A DNA stretch of 54,979 bases. It comes from an uncultured Flavobacteriales bacterium. Lineage in GTDB: Bacteria > Bacteroidota > Bacteroidia > Flavobacteriales_G > Salibacteraceae. Both the position numbers and the translations under genes were made by a program. The notes below the pieces were generated by a model. It was not told the origin of the DNA and made no database searches. It saw nothing but the letters and a program-made list of their open reading frames with translations. The DNA is taken from positions 1-54,979 of the forward strand of contig CALSPD010000028.1 of the NCBI GenBank assembly GCA_943788145.1, in the 5' to 3' direction. Position 1 is the first letter of the stretch. Every line of letters starts with the position of its first letter. Shown here piece by piece: positions 17,450 to 25,901 of this stretch.

Positions 17450-19375
17450 ATAAAACTCCAAGGTTTTATCCCAACAAGCAGCCCAAGTAAATTGCCAACT
17501 GCGCTTCATAGCTAGTTGCCTTAACCTTTCCAATTCAGCCTTTTGATCGATCATAGTCATCAGACCTTGCGAAATCGAATCAATATTCGAATGATCAACA
17601 GCAATGCAGGCATCACCAGCCACTTCGGTGAGCACAGAATTTGACGAAACTATGACTGGACATTTACAAGCCATCGCCTCCAAAACTGGTAGCCCAAATC
17701 CCTCGTAGTGACTCACATTCACGAAAGCAAAAGCCTGCGAATAAAGGGCTGCCAAATGTTCCTCACGAACAAATCCAATAAAATGAATATTCGATTTCTT
17801 AAGCTCTGGCACATCTTCCCCACTCCATTTCCAACCTACTTTACCCGCTATCACGAGTGGATGTTCGAGCTGCTTTTCAACTGATAATCGGGCGTAAGCC
17901 TTGATTAACGCATTCAAGTTCTTTCTTGGTTCAAGGGTCGAAACGCTCAAGAAAAAGTCACCTACGGGTATAGCGTATCGGTCTCGAACTAATTTCAAAA
18001 GATGTTGGTTCGGAATGCTATGAAACCGAGTTCGATCTACACCAAGGTGCGCTACCTTAACTAGCTTTCTTGCTGGCGCAAAATCGTTAAGCGTATGGTT
18101 GGACACTGCCAAATAGCCAGCATTCTTTTGGTCCAACCAATTTAGCCCTGCTTCGCAGAGTCGCACATTGTTCGCTTCATGAAATTCCGGATGCGAACGG
18201 TGGGTTAGATCATGAATTGTAGCCACATATTTCCTAGCAGCCACGTGATGAAAAAACTCAACATTTTGAGGTAATGTAAGATGGGCAATGTCCACCAATA
18301 GTTCCGCATTGGCTTTGGCTCCAACTCGCTTTGAATTCCAATACCATTTTCTCGGAAAAGTCCGAGCCAACATATTGTATGCGGTTATGGGCAACACAGT
18401 CTTTGCCATGCCCTTGAAAAACTCAAACCACAGCTTTTGGATGGACACAGTACCTGAATTAACTACATCATTAAGCGACTCAAGTTCCACTACATTTCCA
18501 TGTAAAAATGCGGTAACGTTCAACCCATTTAGAGGCCATTCATGAGCTTGTCGCAGCAGTTCTTGCACATAGCGTTTGATGCCATCCGTGTGTTCATCCA
18601 TCAATTTTGACGCTTCCATAAGCACAGATCGATCAACCACATTTACTGGTTCACCCAACTTTTGTCGAAGATTGTTACTAACGTATTTGTATTTCCAAGC
18701 CACGTTTCCGTCAAATTGGTAACCCGCTATTTCCATCGTTTCGCCATGTAAATGCCAAAATAGATCGCGTTGATCGTCCGTCATTTCAGATTTCCAAGCA
18801 TTCACCTTCCCACTTCGAAACCACTTTTTGGCGAGATTTTCATTTTCCAAATATTTGCCACTTCCGTATTCCGGCTGCCCTTCCTTTTGAGATTCAAAAT
18901 TTGGCAATCGCTCTATCTTGGGAGTTGGTAAGTCCATGAACGCCCGCAGCCGCTCGCACTGACCGATGGGATCTTTGATTAAGTCCTCGAAACGAATGAC
19001 GATGTCCGCCTCCTCGATCCAATGTTGAACATGGTTTGACCATCCGCTAAAATGACTGCCTTCAGCTGCATAAATCACCTCGTGAAGATTGTCGTCAAAA
19101 ATTGATGTTGGATCAATGATGTCGCGCCTGTGATGCGCCAAGGAAACAGACGCATCTCGTCCATCACGCAAAAGATACACCTTGATACGCGAGCCTAAAT
19201 TCGATGGCAACTCACTCGGAAGTAAGTGGGTTTTTACAATTTCGGCTCGCTCCCATCCAACATCTGGTCCATGCGCCTCCTTATGAAACGTGGAAGATTC
19301 GAGGCCATAAACCTCAAACAAAACGTTCCGCAAAAAGGTATTGCCGGATCGTGGATATGACGCCAGGCAAATCAC
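17438..19375 (-). CDS. sulfotransferase-glycosyltransferase (GT4) fusion protein
   Basis: A 645-residue two-domain enzyme. Residues of about 1-225 are a PAPS-dependent sulfotransferase: the 5'-phosphosulfate loop YPRSGNTFLR is at 7-16, the 3'-phosphate segment VYLLRDGRDASVS at 66-78, and WFRSGKVNAWK at 185-195. Residues of about 248-645 are a GT4 glycosyltransferase that begins with the family's own N-terminal start (DGIKRYVQELLR near 264). It carries STLEPRKN and SHYEGFGLPVLEAMACKCPV. Both halves look complete, so this is a true fusion that could transfer a sugar and sulfate the same glycan. It starts inside the upstream gene (ATGA overlap) and ends convergent to the ligase gene. Confidence 0.85.
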   Translation of the reverse strand: MICLASYPRSGNTFLRNVLFEVYGLESSTFHKEAHGPDVGWERAEIVKTHLLPSELPSNLGSRIKVYLLRDGRDASVSLAHHRRDIIDPTSIFDDNLHEVIYAAEGSHFSGWSNHVQHWIEEADIVIRFEDLIKDPIGQCERLRAFMDLPTPKIERLPNFESQKEGQPEYGSGKYLENENLAKKWFRSGKVNAWKSEMTDDQRDLFWHLHGETMEIAGYQFDGNVAWKYKYVSNNLRQKLGEPVNVVDRSVLMEASKLMDEHTDGIKRYVQELLRQAHEWPLNGLNVTAFLHGNVVELESLNDVVNSGTVSIQKLWFEFFKGMAKTVLPITAYNMLARTFPRKWYWNSKRVGAKANAELLVDIAHLTLPQNVEFFHHVAARKYVATIHDLTHRSHPEFHEANNVRLCEAGLNWLDQKNAGYLAVSNHTLNDFAPARKLVKVAHLGVDRTRFHSIPNQHLLKLVRDRYAIPVGDFFLSVSTLEPRKNLNALIKAYARLSVEKQLEHPLVIAGKVGWKWSGEDVPELKKSNIHFIGFVREEHLAALYSQAFAFVNVSHYEGFGLPVLEAMACKCPVIVSSNSVLTEVAGDACIAVDHSNIDSISQGLMTMIDQKAELERLRQLAMKRSWQFTWAACWDKTLEFYLTK

Positions 19376-21015
19376 CTTTGATTTAAATCTATGCGCTGAA
19401 ATAATTCCACAATTCCAGTTTCACTCGTGTAAACCAATTCAAAGTTTGCACCCAAATTTTCTATGGATGTTTTATAATTCACATGATTGTGAAGCTGATC
19501 TTGGTTTGGAAAAACAAAAAACACGTAGTCCACTTCTAATCCAAGCATTTCCTCTGCCTGATCTATGCGCAAGCAGGGCGGAATATGTTCAAGTCCTTCG
19601 TTGCACGACATGGACTCATAGGCATTAAAATCCGTGGTCCATTTTATGGGAAAGTGAAACTGACCCGACTCATAATTGACTAGGCTCAACTGTTCCATTT
19701 CTGTATTGACATAATCAGCGCAGTGGGTAAAAATCCAGTTGGATTTGGCGATTAGTTTTCCTTCATACAAGCCATTGTGGAAACAGTCTAAGCCCACCGA
19801 CACCTTATGTTTTTCCATTTTATCGCAAACGCTCATCATTTCTGTCATGGCATTTGACGCTTGAATTTTATGAGGTAGCCGAATGATCAAGACGAGTGCA
19901 AACAAGACTAAAAAAGCAGCGCTCATTGCCATTTGAATCCACTTTGACCAAGCAATGGACACACAAAAAAGGATGAGAAATAAATGAGGAATAAATTGGA
20001 TTCGAAAAGTCAGAATTCCTGCGCTAGAAAACGAGCCGGGTTGAAAAAAGTAGAACAATGTCGTAATTACAAACCCAAGCAAAAAAGTCCACTGAAGCTT
20101 CGTTTTGAGTGCTTTTTGGAATCGAAATAGGGCCATGATTAAAAAGACTCCAAGCATAATGGACACCGAAACAGTAACGACCATTTCTCTATCCAAATTA
20201 TAATTCATCAGCGATGTAAGCGCGAGAAAATCTGCAATTAATGTTGTTGCCTGAACAGGGCTGTTGGTGGCCCCATCAACAGTTACATGAAGAAAATAAC
20301 CCATCATGGCTAAGCTTGGAATGAGTGGAGCAAATAACACTACGGTTCGTTTCAACTGGTCCCAACTCGACCACCATTGATTCTGAAATAAAACCAATAG
20401 GCCGGCTACCATTAAAAACAAGAGGAAGGGAATGGGGTGGGTAAAATAGGAGAGCATTGAAAGCAACAACAATCCAAACCAACGATTTAAACTATAGCCG
20501 CTTTTGAGCTGTAAGAAGGCCGATAATAGCCAAGGTAAAATGGCGTACCCAAGCTGATAATTAAAGAAACCTGTTGTAAAAGTTTGTGGAAACACAAAGA
20601 GTGAAAAAAGAGCTATGAGCAGCCACGGATTTAACCCAGCCGATTTCGCAAGTCGATGTAAACCAAGAAAATAGGTGATGACATAAACCGAATAAAGGAT
20701 CTTTTCGGAAACAGCTATGGAGAACACTTGCAATAACATGCTTAAAGCAATATGGCCTGTCCAATTCGGAAAGGGAAACCAAAACACCTTTAGCCAGTCT
20801 TGATAAGGCTTCCATTCACCAAACAGGTATTCTCCTAATAACATCGAATTGTAAGCGTGGCTTGGACCATCGGTTGTCACAAACCATTCCGAGCTCCATA
20901 TATAGGCCACGGAAATGACTATGAATAGCAGAACAAAATGCTTGGATTGAAAGGCTTTGAACCGCTCAAGCCATGTTTCCAATCTATTGAACCTTGATGC
21001 TTTCTTCTCCATCAA
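19372..21015 (-). CDS. GT-C-like polytopic membrane protein
   Basis: A 547-residue protein with about eleven hydrophobic segments. The first outer loop carries TTDGPSHAYNSMLLGEYL, an acidic/His motif in the place where lipid-phosphosugar-dependent GT-C glycosyltransferases keep their catalytic Asp. A soluble tail of about 150 residues at the C terminus includes GLDCFHNGLYEGKL and paired cysteines (CNEG, PPCLR). It probably transfers a sugar from a polyprenyl carrier on the periplasmic side, but the family match is by topology and motif only. It overlaps both neighbours by four bases (ATGA), so it lies in the middle of a tight three-gene operon. Confidence 0.65.
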   Translation of the reverse strand: MMEKKASRFNRLETWLERFKAFQSKHFVLLFIVISVAYIWSSEWFVTTDGPSHAYNSMLLGEYLFGEWKPYQDWLKVFWFPFPNWTGHIALSMLLQVFSIAVSEKILYSVYVITYFLGLHRLAKSAGLNPWLLIALFSLFVFPQTFTTGFFNYQLGYAILPWLLSAFLQLKSGYSLNRWFGLLLLSMLSYFTHPIPFLLFLMVAGLLVLFQNQWWSSWDQLKRTVVLFAPLIPSLAMMGYFLHVTVDGATNSPVQATTLIADFLALTSLMNYNLDREMVVTVSVSIMLGVFLIMALFRFQKALKTKLQWTFLLGFVITTLFYFFQPGSFSSAGILTFRIQFIPHLFLILFCVSIAWSKWIQMAMSAAFLVLFALVLIIRLPHKIQASNAMTEMMSVCDKMEKHKVSVGLDCFHNGLYEGKLIAKSNWIFTHCADYVNTEMEQLSLVNYESGQFHFPIKWTTDFNAYESMSCNEGLEHIPPCLRIDQAEEMLGLEVDYVFFVFPNQDQLHNHVNYKTSIENLGANFELVYTSETGIVELFQRIDLNQR

Positions 21016-22526
21016 TAATTACTGGTTTCGACTCCCAAAGAACGATATATCTCTAATGCATTCATCTCCGATCCTTTTACCAAGAATGTGTTCGGAAAAC
21101 CTTCGATTTCCGTCAAAGACGATACGGTTGGACTTGAGATTTCCGCATGCGCTAATCTTGTAGAATGCCATATAAACTGAGAAACCCGCATGGTGTCAAT
21201 GGCACGCATATCCCATGTTTTGCGTTCATAACCCGGATCAATGACATATATATCGTCATAAATGCTGTTGCAGCCCGAAGAGTGAATGTGTCCAAATTGT
21301 TCGGCATTTGGCCCAATTAATAGAATTTCGGCATCAAACTTCTCGCTTAAGGCATGTAAGGCTTGACAGTCGTTGTAAAATTCATCAACTGGCGTAACGG
21401 AGACTACGTGATCGGCATTCGTTCTAACTTGATTTGCAATGACTTCATCGATTCCCCATATCGAAAACACAACCGATACAATTCCGATTCCTGCCAATAC
21501 TTTAAGCCCCTTAATGGACCAATTAAACTGAGATATCAGAAACAACACCGTAATCGGTAATGCCAAAAACATGCGTTCATGACTAAAAAAAACACTGTCG
21601 CGACCATCATGAATTTTCAACACGCCAAAAGACAGAAAGACCATCACAAATAGTGTAATTGTGGAAGCTAAAACTGCATATTGCTTTTTAATCCAAGCAT
21701 AAATCAAGATAGAGAGCAACAAAGGAAGATAGAGCCACCCTTGGTAATGAAATGCTGGATTAATCCAAGCGAAATGACGGTCTAGGTTCTTCCAACCATC
21801 CCATAATTGTTTCCAAGCGTAGTGAAAATCCCAAGCTTTATGGACTATAAGCTCAGGATGCATTTCAAAATAATGAGCCAATGCTAAATGAAATGAGCCG
21901 CCAACCGCATATCCCACAGCCATATACATCACAGCTGACACCGATAGCCTATTGTTCGGAAATGCCACAAATACACTTAAACATCCGCCTAGAATGGCCG
22001 CATTGTTATTAAACGACCAACCCAAAATGCAAAAGAAACCGACCAGTATATGACTCCACCATCGGTCTTTTCTTGCGAATAAAAAGGCGAGCGAAGTGAT
22101 GAAAATGCCCGAAATAAAATCACGAGGCATAAAACTGATCATGTAATACTCAATGGGCATTAAGCATAAAAATGAAGCTGTTAAAATGAAGTACGTTGTT
22201 TTCGACTCTGCCAATCGAAGCGGCATGGAGTAGGCCATAAAAAAAAGAAGACACGTACTCATTGGAAGTGCAAGATCTGGCAACCAGAATGGAAATATCA
22301 ACGCCACGAAAGCCTCCAGCATGGTTCCATATTCTTGGCCGAAAAAGCGAATCATGTGCACATTTCCTTTGGCAAATTCACTTCGACCATACCATTGGAT
22401 CACTTGATCCATGTCCGTATATTGAAAATGAAACTTGAATAGAATCATCCCCACAAAAGCAGCGAGCAGGCTTCCGACAGCAAGTGCTAATCCGTTTTGT
22501 ACAGTAAGTAATTCTTTGATTCGCAT
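21012..22526 (-). CDS. GT-C-like polytopic membrane protein, first in operon
   Basis: A 504-residue protein with about eleven membrane segments and a C-terminal soluble tail (about residues 375-504). The first periplasmic loop contains YTDMDQVIQWYGRSEF and FFGQEYGTMLEAF, the kind of Asp-rich loop found in GT-C enzymes that use dolichyl- or undecaprenyl-phosphate sugars. It is the first gene of the minus-strand operon that runs through the second membrane protein to the sulfotransferase fusion, each junction an ATGA overlap. The substrate is unknown. A scaffold or flippase role is possible but less likely. Confidence 0.65.
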   Translation of the reverse strand: MRIKELLTVQNGLALAVGSLLAAFVGMILFKFHFQYTDMDQVIQWYGRSEFAKGNVHMIRFFGQEYGTMLEAFVALIFPFWLPDLALPMSTCLLFFMAYSMPLRLAESKTTYFILTASFLCLMPIEYYMISFMPRDFISGIFITSLAFLFARKDRWWSHILVGFFCILGWSFNNNAAILGGCLSVFVAFPNNRLSVSAVMYMAVGYAVGGSFHLALAHYFEMHPELIVHKAWDFHYAWKQLWDGWKNLDRHFAWINPAFHYQGWLYLPLLLSILIYAWIKKQYAVLASTITLFVMVFLSFGVLKIHDGRDSVFFSHERMFLALPITVLFLISQFNWSIKGLKVLAGIGIVSVVFSIWGIDEVIANQVRTNADHVVSVTPVDEFYNDCQALHALSEKFDAEILLIGPNAEQFGHIHSSGCNSIYDDIYVIDPGYERKTWDMRAIDTMRVSQFIWHSTRLAHAEISSPTVSSLTEIEGFPNTFLVKGSEMNALEIYRSLGVETSNY

Positions 22527-22636
22527 CTTAAATTCTAACGCAAATCAATGCATTTTCATGGCCAATTGTCGCCAATGGGAAGGCACAATTGAAATTAATT
22601 GCGTTGTATATTGCGAAACCATTAAACCAGCCCAAC

Positions 22637-23212
22637 ATGTCGACAACCGAAGAAAACAAAGACCTCGAACCGATTTTAGAAGGCAACAATGAAAATCCCG
22701 AAGCCGAACAAGAAGACCAAGGCATTAAAATCGATGATGCGAAATTTGAGAAATACATGGCAAATCTAAAGCTGGAACAAAACCTTCCAATGGCCCTTTC
22801 TGCCGGAATGATTAGTGCGGTGGTGATGGCTGTGATTTGGGCAGCAGTGACCGTAATCACCAATTATCAAATCGGTTATATGGCCATTGCCGTTGGACTC
22901 GCGGTAGGATTTGCGGTAAAATTTATGGGCAAAGGCTTTGATCAAGTCTTCGGTATAATTGGAGGTGCCTTTGCCTTCTTCGGCTGTCTTTTGGGTAACT
23001 TTTTATCCATCGTTGGTTTTATTGCCGATGCTGAAGGAATGGGTTATTTCGAGACCTACGCCTTGATCGATTGGAGCATGATACCCGATCTTATGATCGA
23101 TACCTTTTCGGGAATGGACCTTCTGTTCTATGGAATTGCTATTTATGAAGGCTATCGTTTTTCCTTCCGGCAAATTACCGAAGAAGAGGTAATCAAACAT
23201 GCAGCGGCTTAA
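22637..23212 (+). CDS. small membrane protein of unknown function
   Basis: A 191-residue protein. Residues 1-50 are acidic and probably cytosolic (STTEENKDLEPILEGN). Four hydrophobic segments follow around residues 55-80, 80-97, 100-130 and 155-175. One is rich in Gly and Ala (AIAVGLAVGFAVKFMGKGFD), which suggests close helix packing. The tail FRQITEEEVIKHAAA is charged. I do not recognise a named family. The ATG at 22637 is preferred to an upstream in-frame ATG at 22589 because the extra residues are not membrane- or signal-like. murQ follows after 36 bases. Confidence 0.65.
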   Translation: MSTTEENKDLEPILEGNNENPEAEQEDQGIKIDDAKFEKYMANLKLEQNLPMALSAGMISAVVMAVIWAAVTVITNYQIGYMAIAVGLAVGFAVKFMGKGFDQVFGIIGGAFAFFGCLLGNFLSIVGFIADAEGMGYFETYALIDWSMIPDLMIDTFSGMDLLFYGIAIYEGYRFSFRQITEEEVIKHAAA

Positions 23213-23248
23213 GTTTTAGATTCGCGCACAAATCCTTATATAAATTCT

Positions 23249-24055
23249 ATGTCTCAACGCGTCACCGAGTCTGCATCTAATTACGATTCTCTTGAAAAAA
23301 TGAGCCTGAACGAACTGCTCACCAATATGAATCGAGAGGATAAATCGGTTCCTATAGCCATTGAGAAAGTTATTCCAGCGATAGAGGCACTGGCTAGTGC
23401 AGTTTATGAAAAACTAGCCAATGGAGGCCGATTGTTTTATATAGGTGCAGGCACGAGCGGCCGACTCGGAATAGTCGATGCGAGTGAGTGTCCGCCCACT
23501 TATGGCGTGCCTCACGGCATGGTCATCGGCATCATTGCAGGAGGCGACAGCGCTATTAGAAAAGCGGTAGAATTTGCCGAAGACGACCCCAATCAGGCTT
23601 GGAAAGACTTGCTTGAATTCGATATTTGCGAAAAGGACATCGTGGTAGGAATTGCTGCATCGGGAACAACACCGTACGTAATTGGTGGATTAAGAACGAG
23701 CCGAGCACATGGCATCGTAACTGGCTGTATAACTTGCAACCCAGACGCTCCAGTCTCCCATGTTTCCGAACATCCGATTGAAGTGATTGTAGGGCCTGAA
23801 TTTGTAACCGGAAGCACGCGCATGAAGGCTGGAACTGCCCAAAAGTTGACCCTAAACATGATTACGACTTCGGTCATGGTTAAGCTCGGTCGGGTAAAAG
23901 GCAATAAAATGGTCGACATGCAGCTTAGCAATGACAAATTGGTTGACCGAGGTACAAAAATGGTGATGGCTGAAACGGGTTTACCATATGATGAAGCAAA
24001 AAAACTGCTTGAAAAGCACGGCAGTGTCAGGAAAGCAGTAGAAGCGTTGGGCTAA
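23249..24055 (+). CDS. murQ: N-acetylmuramic acid 6-phosphate etherase
   Basis: A 268-residue SIS-domain etherase that cleaves the lactyl ether of N-acetylmuramic acid 6-phosphate to GlcNAc 6-phosphate and lactate in peptidoglycan recycling. The sugar-phosphate loop FYIGAGTSGRLGIVDASECP is around residues 63-82. GIIAGGDSAIRKAVE carries the region of the catalytic Glu. ASGTTPYVIGGL and TGSTRMKAGTAQKL are the other active-site stretches. It is about 30 residues shorter than the enterobacterial enzyme at the C terminus, where the helical tail is brief. It is followed by a branched hairpin with a T tail (24066-24128). Confidence 0.94.
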   Translation: MSQRVTESASNYDSLEKMSLNELLTNMNREDKSVPIAIEKVIPAIEALASAVYEKLANGGRLFYIGAGTSGRLGIVDASECPPTYGVPHGMVIGIIAGGDSAIRKAVEFAEDDPNQAWKDLLEFDICEKDIVVGIAASGTTPYVIGGLRTSRAHGIVTGCITCNPDAPVSHVSEHPIEVIVGPEFVTGSTRMKAGTAQKLTLNMITTSVMVKLGRVKGNKMVDMQLSNDKLVDRGTKMVMAETGLPYDEAKKLLEKHGSVRKAVEALG

Positions 24056-24065
24056 TCAAACTTTT

Positions 24066-24128
24066 ATTTGACTTGCCGCTTCGATAAGCTCAACACAGGT
24101 TCCAAAGAACCAATAAGTCAAATTTTTT
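24066..24128 (+). terminator. branched terminator-like hairpin or repeat element
   Basis: ATTTGACTT (24066-24074) pairs perfectly with AAGTCAAAT (24115-24123). Within the loop are two further hairpins, GCTT-CGAT-AAGC (24078-24089) and GGTTC-CAAA-GAACC (24098-24111). The outer stem runs straight into six T (24123-24128). This folds as a three-way junction with a U tail 10 bases after the murQ stop, consistent with an intrinsic terminator. The inner sequence around TTCGATAAGCTCAACACA resembles a dispersed repeat motif I have seen in several bacterial genomes, so it may be an inserted repeat acting as terminator. A second ATTTGACTT at 24148-24156 offers an alternative pairing. Confidence 0.55.
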
Positions 24129-24147
24129 CATCAAAACCTTCAACATT

Positions 24148-24184
24148 ATTTGACTTTCATGCGTTTAAATCCGTCCTTCGGACG
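24148..24184 (+). promoter_or_regulatory. structured leader before the unknown gene at 24191
   Basis: A second copy of ATTTGACTT (24148-24156) can pair with AAGTCAAAT at 24115-24123, which would break the terminator-like stem. A separate hairpin CGTCC-TTC-GGACG (24172-24184) ends six bases before the ATG at 24191 and could hide the ribosome-binding region. The arrangement resembles an attenuator, but no ligand or regulator is indicated. Confidence 0.35.
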
Positions 24185-24190
24185 CTTCTT

Positions 24191-24787
24191 ATGCATACCA
24201 TAGAACCATACTGGAATTGGCGCAACCTCTACGTTGCAGAAGAGGACGAATTGTCGCCATTCTTCGGTCGTGAATACTCAGAGACGCACTATACGGATGC
24301 TGTTTACGACCACTACATCCACCCTCAATGGGATAACATAGAATCAAGTACTCTTTTCATAAAGCTTCTTTTTGCGGACTATGAAGATGGTTTTGCCATT
24401 ATCGAACTGATGGGCGAATGGAACGACACTTTGTACAACGACATCATGATTTTAAAACGCGATGTCATTGACACCTTGATAAATAGTGGCATCAATAAGT
24501 TCATCCTAGTTGGAGAAAACGTGCTGAATTTCCATAGTTCAGACGACAGTTATTACGAAGAATGGTACGAAGACATTGAGGATGGTTGGATTGCTTGCGT
24601 GAATTTCAGGCATCATGTTGTGGCTGATTTTTGCGCCACAAGCATTGATAATTATTTTGTCTTTGGCGGCCAATTGGATGATTTTCCTTGGTCAACATTC
24701 CGTCCACTTCAGCTCTTTCAAAAAATCGAACAGTTGATCGAAAAGCGATTCGATCCAAATTACTTATTGGAAGAATCGCCTGAGTAA
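24191..24787 (+). CDS. acidic hypothetical protein
   Basis: A 198-residue soluble, acidic protein rich in Asp, Glu, Tyr and Trp (for example SDDSYYEEWYEDIEDGW). It has no signal peptide or membrane segment. A central alternating stretch (FIKLLFADYEDGFAIIELMG, then a helix and KFILVGENVL) suggests an alpha/beta fold, possibly STAS-like or restriction-endonuclease-like, but I cannot assign a family. ATG 24191 is used. The open frame extends upstream to 24068, but that part reads through the branched hairpin and has the composition of a non-coding repeat. The 3' end overlaps the convergent Nudix gene by 28 bases. Confidence 0.65.
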   Translation: MHTIEPYWNWRNLYVAEEDELSPFFGREYSETHYTDAVYDHYIHPQWDNIESSTLFIKLLFADYEDGFAIIELMGEWNDTLYNDIMILKRDVIDTLINSGINKFILVGENVLNFHSSDDSYYEEWYEDIEDGWIACVNFRHHVVADFCATSIDNYFVFGGQLDDFPWSTFRPLQLFQKIEQLIEKRFDPNYLLEESPE

Positions 24788-25233
24788 ATTGCCTTTAGCA
24801 TGGCAACAACGTGTTTATCAACCGGCCATTTAAAGTCATTTTCTGACAGCTCATCCAACTTCACCCAGCGGTGCACCTCCATTTGATTGCCCAGTTGATC
24901 TGGAAAGTCAAAGGGCTTGGTTTTTACTTCAAATTGAATCGGTAGTTGAAGCGCAACCTTAAAGTAAATGCTGATGAGCTGGTCTGTTTCCAAAAAAGCC
25001 GATTGTTGAAAATAGTCTGTGGTATAAAAATGATCCCCCACCTGAATGGGCTGGTTGAGTTCCTCCTTAAATTCACGTTCCAGGCATTCGCGAATGCCCT
25101 CGCCCCACTCCAATCCCCCTCCAGGAAATTTAGTGAATTGCAATCCTCGAATCATTTCGTCACTTACCAGCAGCTCGTTGCGATCATTGATCACAATGCC
25201 ATAAACTCGAATATTAAAGCGTTTCTCTTTCAT
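24760..25233 (-). CDS. Nudix hydrolase
   Basis: A 157-residue Nudix-fold pyrophosphohydrolase. The Nudix box is plain: GGGLEWGEGIRECLEREF followed by KEELN, with the REFKEE metal-binding helix near residues 60-65. The N terminus (RFNIRVYGIVINDRNELLVS) is the first strand. It could clean up damaged nucleotides or hydrolyse nucleotide sugars; the substrate is not predictable. The ATG at 25233 overlaps the stop codon of mnmD (ATGA), and an ATG at 25245 inside mnmD is the alternative. It is the last gene of acpH-mnmD-Nudix. Confidence 0.87.
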   Translation of the reverse strand: MKEKRFNIRVYGIVINDRNELLVSDEMIRGLQFTKFPGGGLEWGEGIRECLEREFKEELNQPIQVGDHFYTTDYFQQSAFLETDQLISIYFKVALQLPIQFEVKTKPFDFPDQLGNQMEVHRWVKLDELSENDFKWPVDKHVVAMLKAIYSGDSSNK

Positions 25234-25901
25234 GGTTTGGTACATCGAAGCATTTCACGTTTTCCAGGTGGTCCTTGGAGACGCTCCACGTCAAAACCAG
25301 CTTGTTGCATATCCCTTCGAACCTGGCCTTTCGCGCAATAAGTCACCAAGTTACCTCCCGATTTCATTAACCTAAAAAGCTTCGTCCAAATCGCCAACGT
25401 CCAAAGTTCGGGTTGAGCATGTGGCGCAAAAGCATCGTAATAAACGAGATCAAACAAGGTTTCGCTTTTGAAGTTTTCCAAGCGCGTCTCCAGTTTTTCG
25501 AGCGAAAAGCCATTTTCAAGCTGAATCAGTTTATCCCATGCTGCATGGTGCATTTCGGTAAACTTTTCCGCTGCATTGCCTCCAATGCATTCTCCATAAT
25601 TCAACGCCTCAATGAACTTTACATCTAAGGGAAAAGGCTCGAGGCCAATGTAATGAACGGCTTTATTACCGCGGTTTAAGCGAGTGAGCAGCGCATTCAA
25701 ACCTGTTCCAAATCCAACTTCCAGTACCTTTAATTGCCCTGACATTTTGCTTTGATTCAAACCCATCTCAATGAAAACATGGCTACTCTCTTGAATGGCT
25801 CCTTTGTGGGAATGATAGTGCTCCTTGAGTTCTGGGATATGGATGGTGTGCGAACCATCATCGCTCAATACAAGTTCCAGCTTTAGTTTTCCGCTCTCCA
25901 T
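25230..25901 (-). CDS. mnmD: MnmD-type tRNA 5-(aminomethyl)-2-thiouridine methyltransferase
   Basis: A 223-residue SAM-dependent methyltransferase with the MnmC-like methyltransferase fold, acting on wobble uridine 34 of tRNA. The SAM loop LEVGFGTGLNALLT is at residues of about 60-73. The family block YDAFAPHAQPELWT (about 161) and the C-terminal KGQVRRDMQQAGF and GPPGKREMLR stretches are present. It lacks the oxidase half of the enterobacterial MnmC, as is usual for stand-alone MnmD. It overlaps acpH by 19 bases and the Nudix gene by four. Confidence 0.88.
   Translation of the reverse strand: MESGKLKLELVLSDDGSHTIHIPELKEHYHSHKGAIQESSHVFIEMGLNQSKMSGQLKVLEVGFGTGLNALLTRLNRGNKAVHYIGLEPFPLDVKFIEALNYGECIGGNAAEKFTEMHHAAWDKLIQLENGFSLEKLETRLENFKSETLFDLVYYDAFAPHAQPELWTLAIWTKLFRLMKSGGNLVTYCAKGQVRRDMQQAGFDVERLQGPPGKREMLRCTKP

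Noticed and set aside
24066..24123. A tRNA or tRNA-like gene, because of the cloverleaf-like fold
   Set aside because: There is no T-loop, anticodon-arm or acceptor-stem pattern, and the size is under 60 bases.
24068..24190. An N-terminal extension of the hypothetical protein from TTG 24068
   Set aside because: It would translate the branched hairpin and T-run. The composition is not protein-like and ATG 24191 starts a normal-looking protein.
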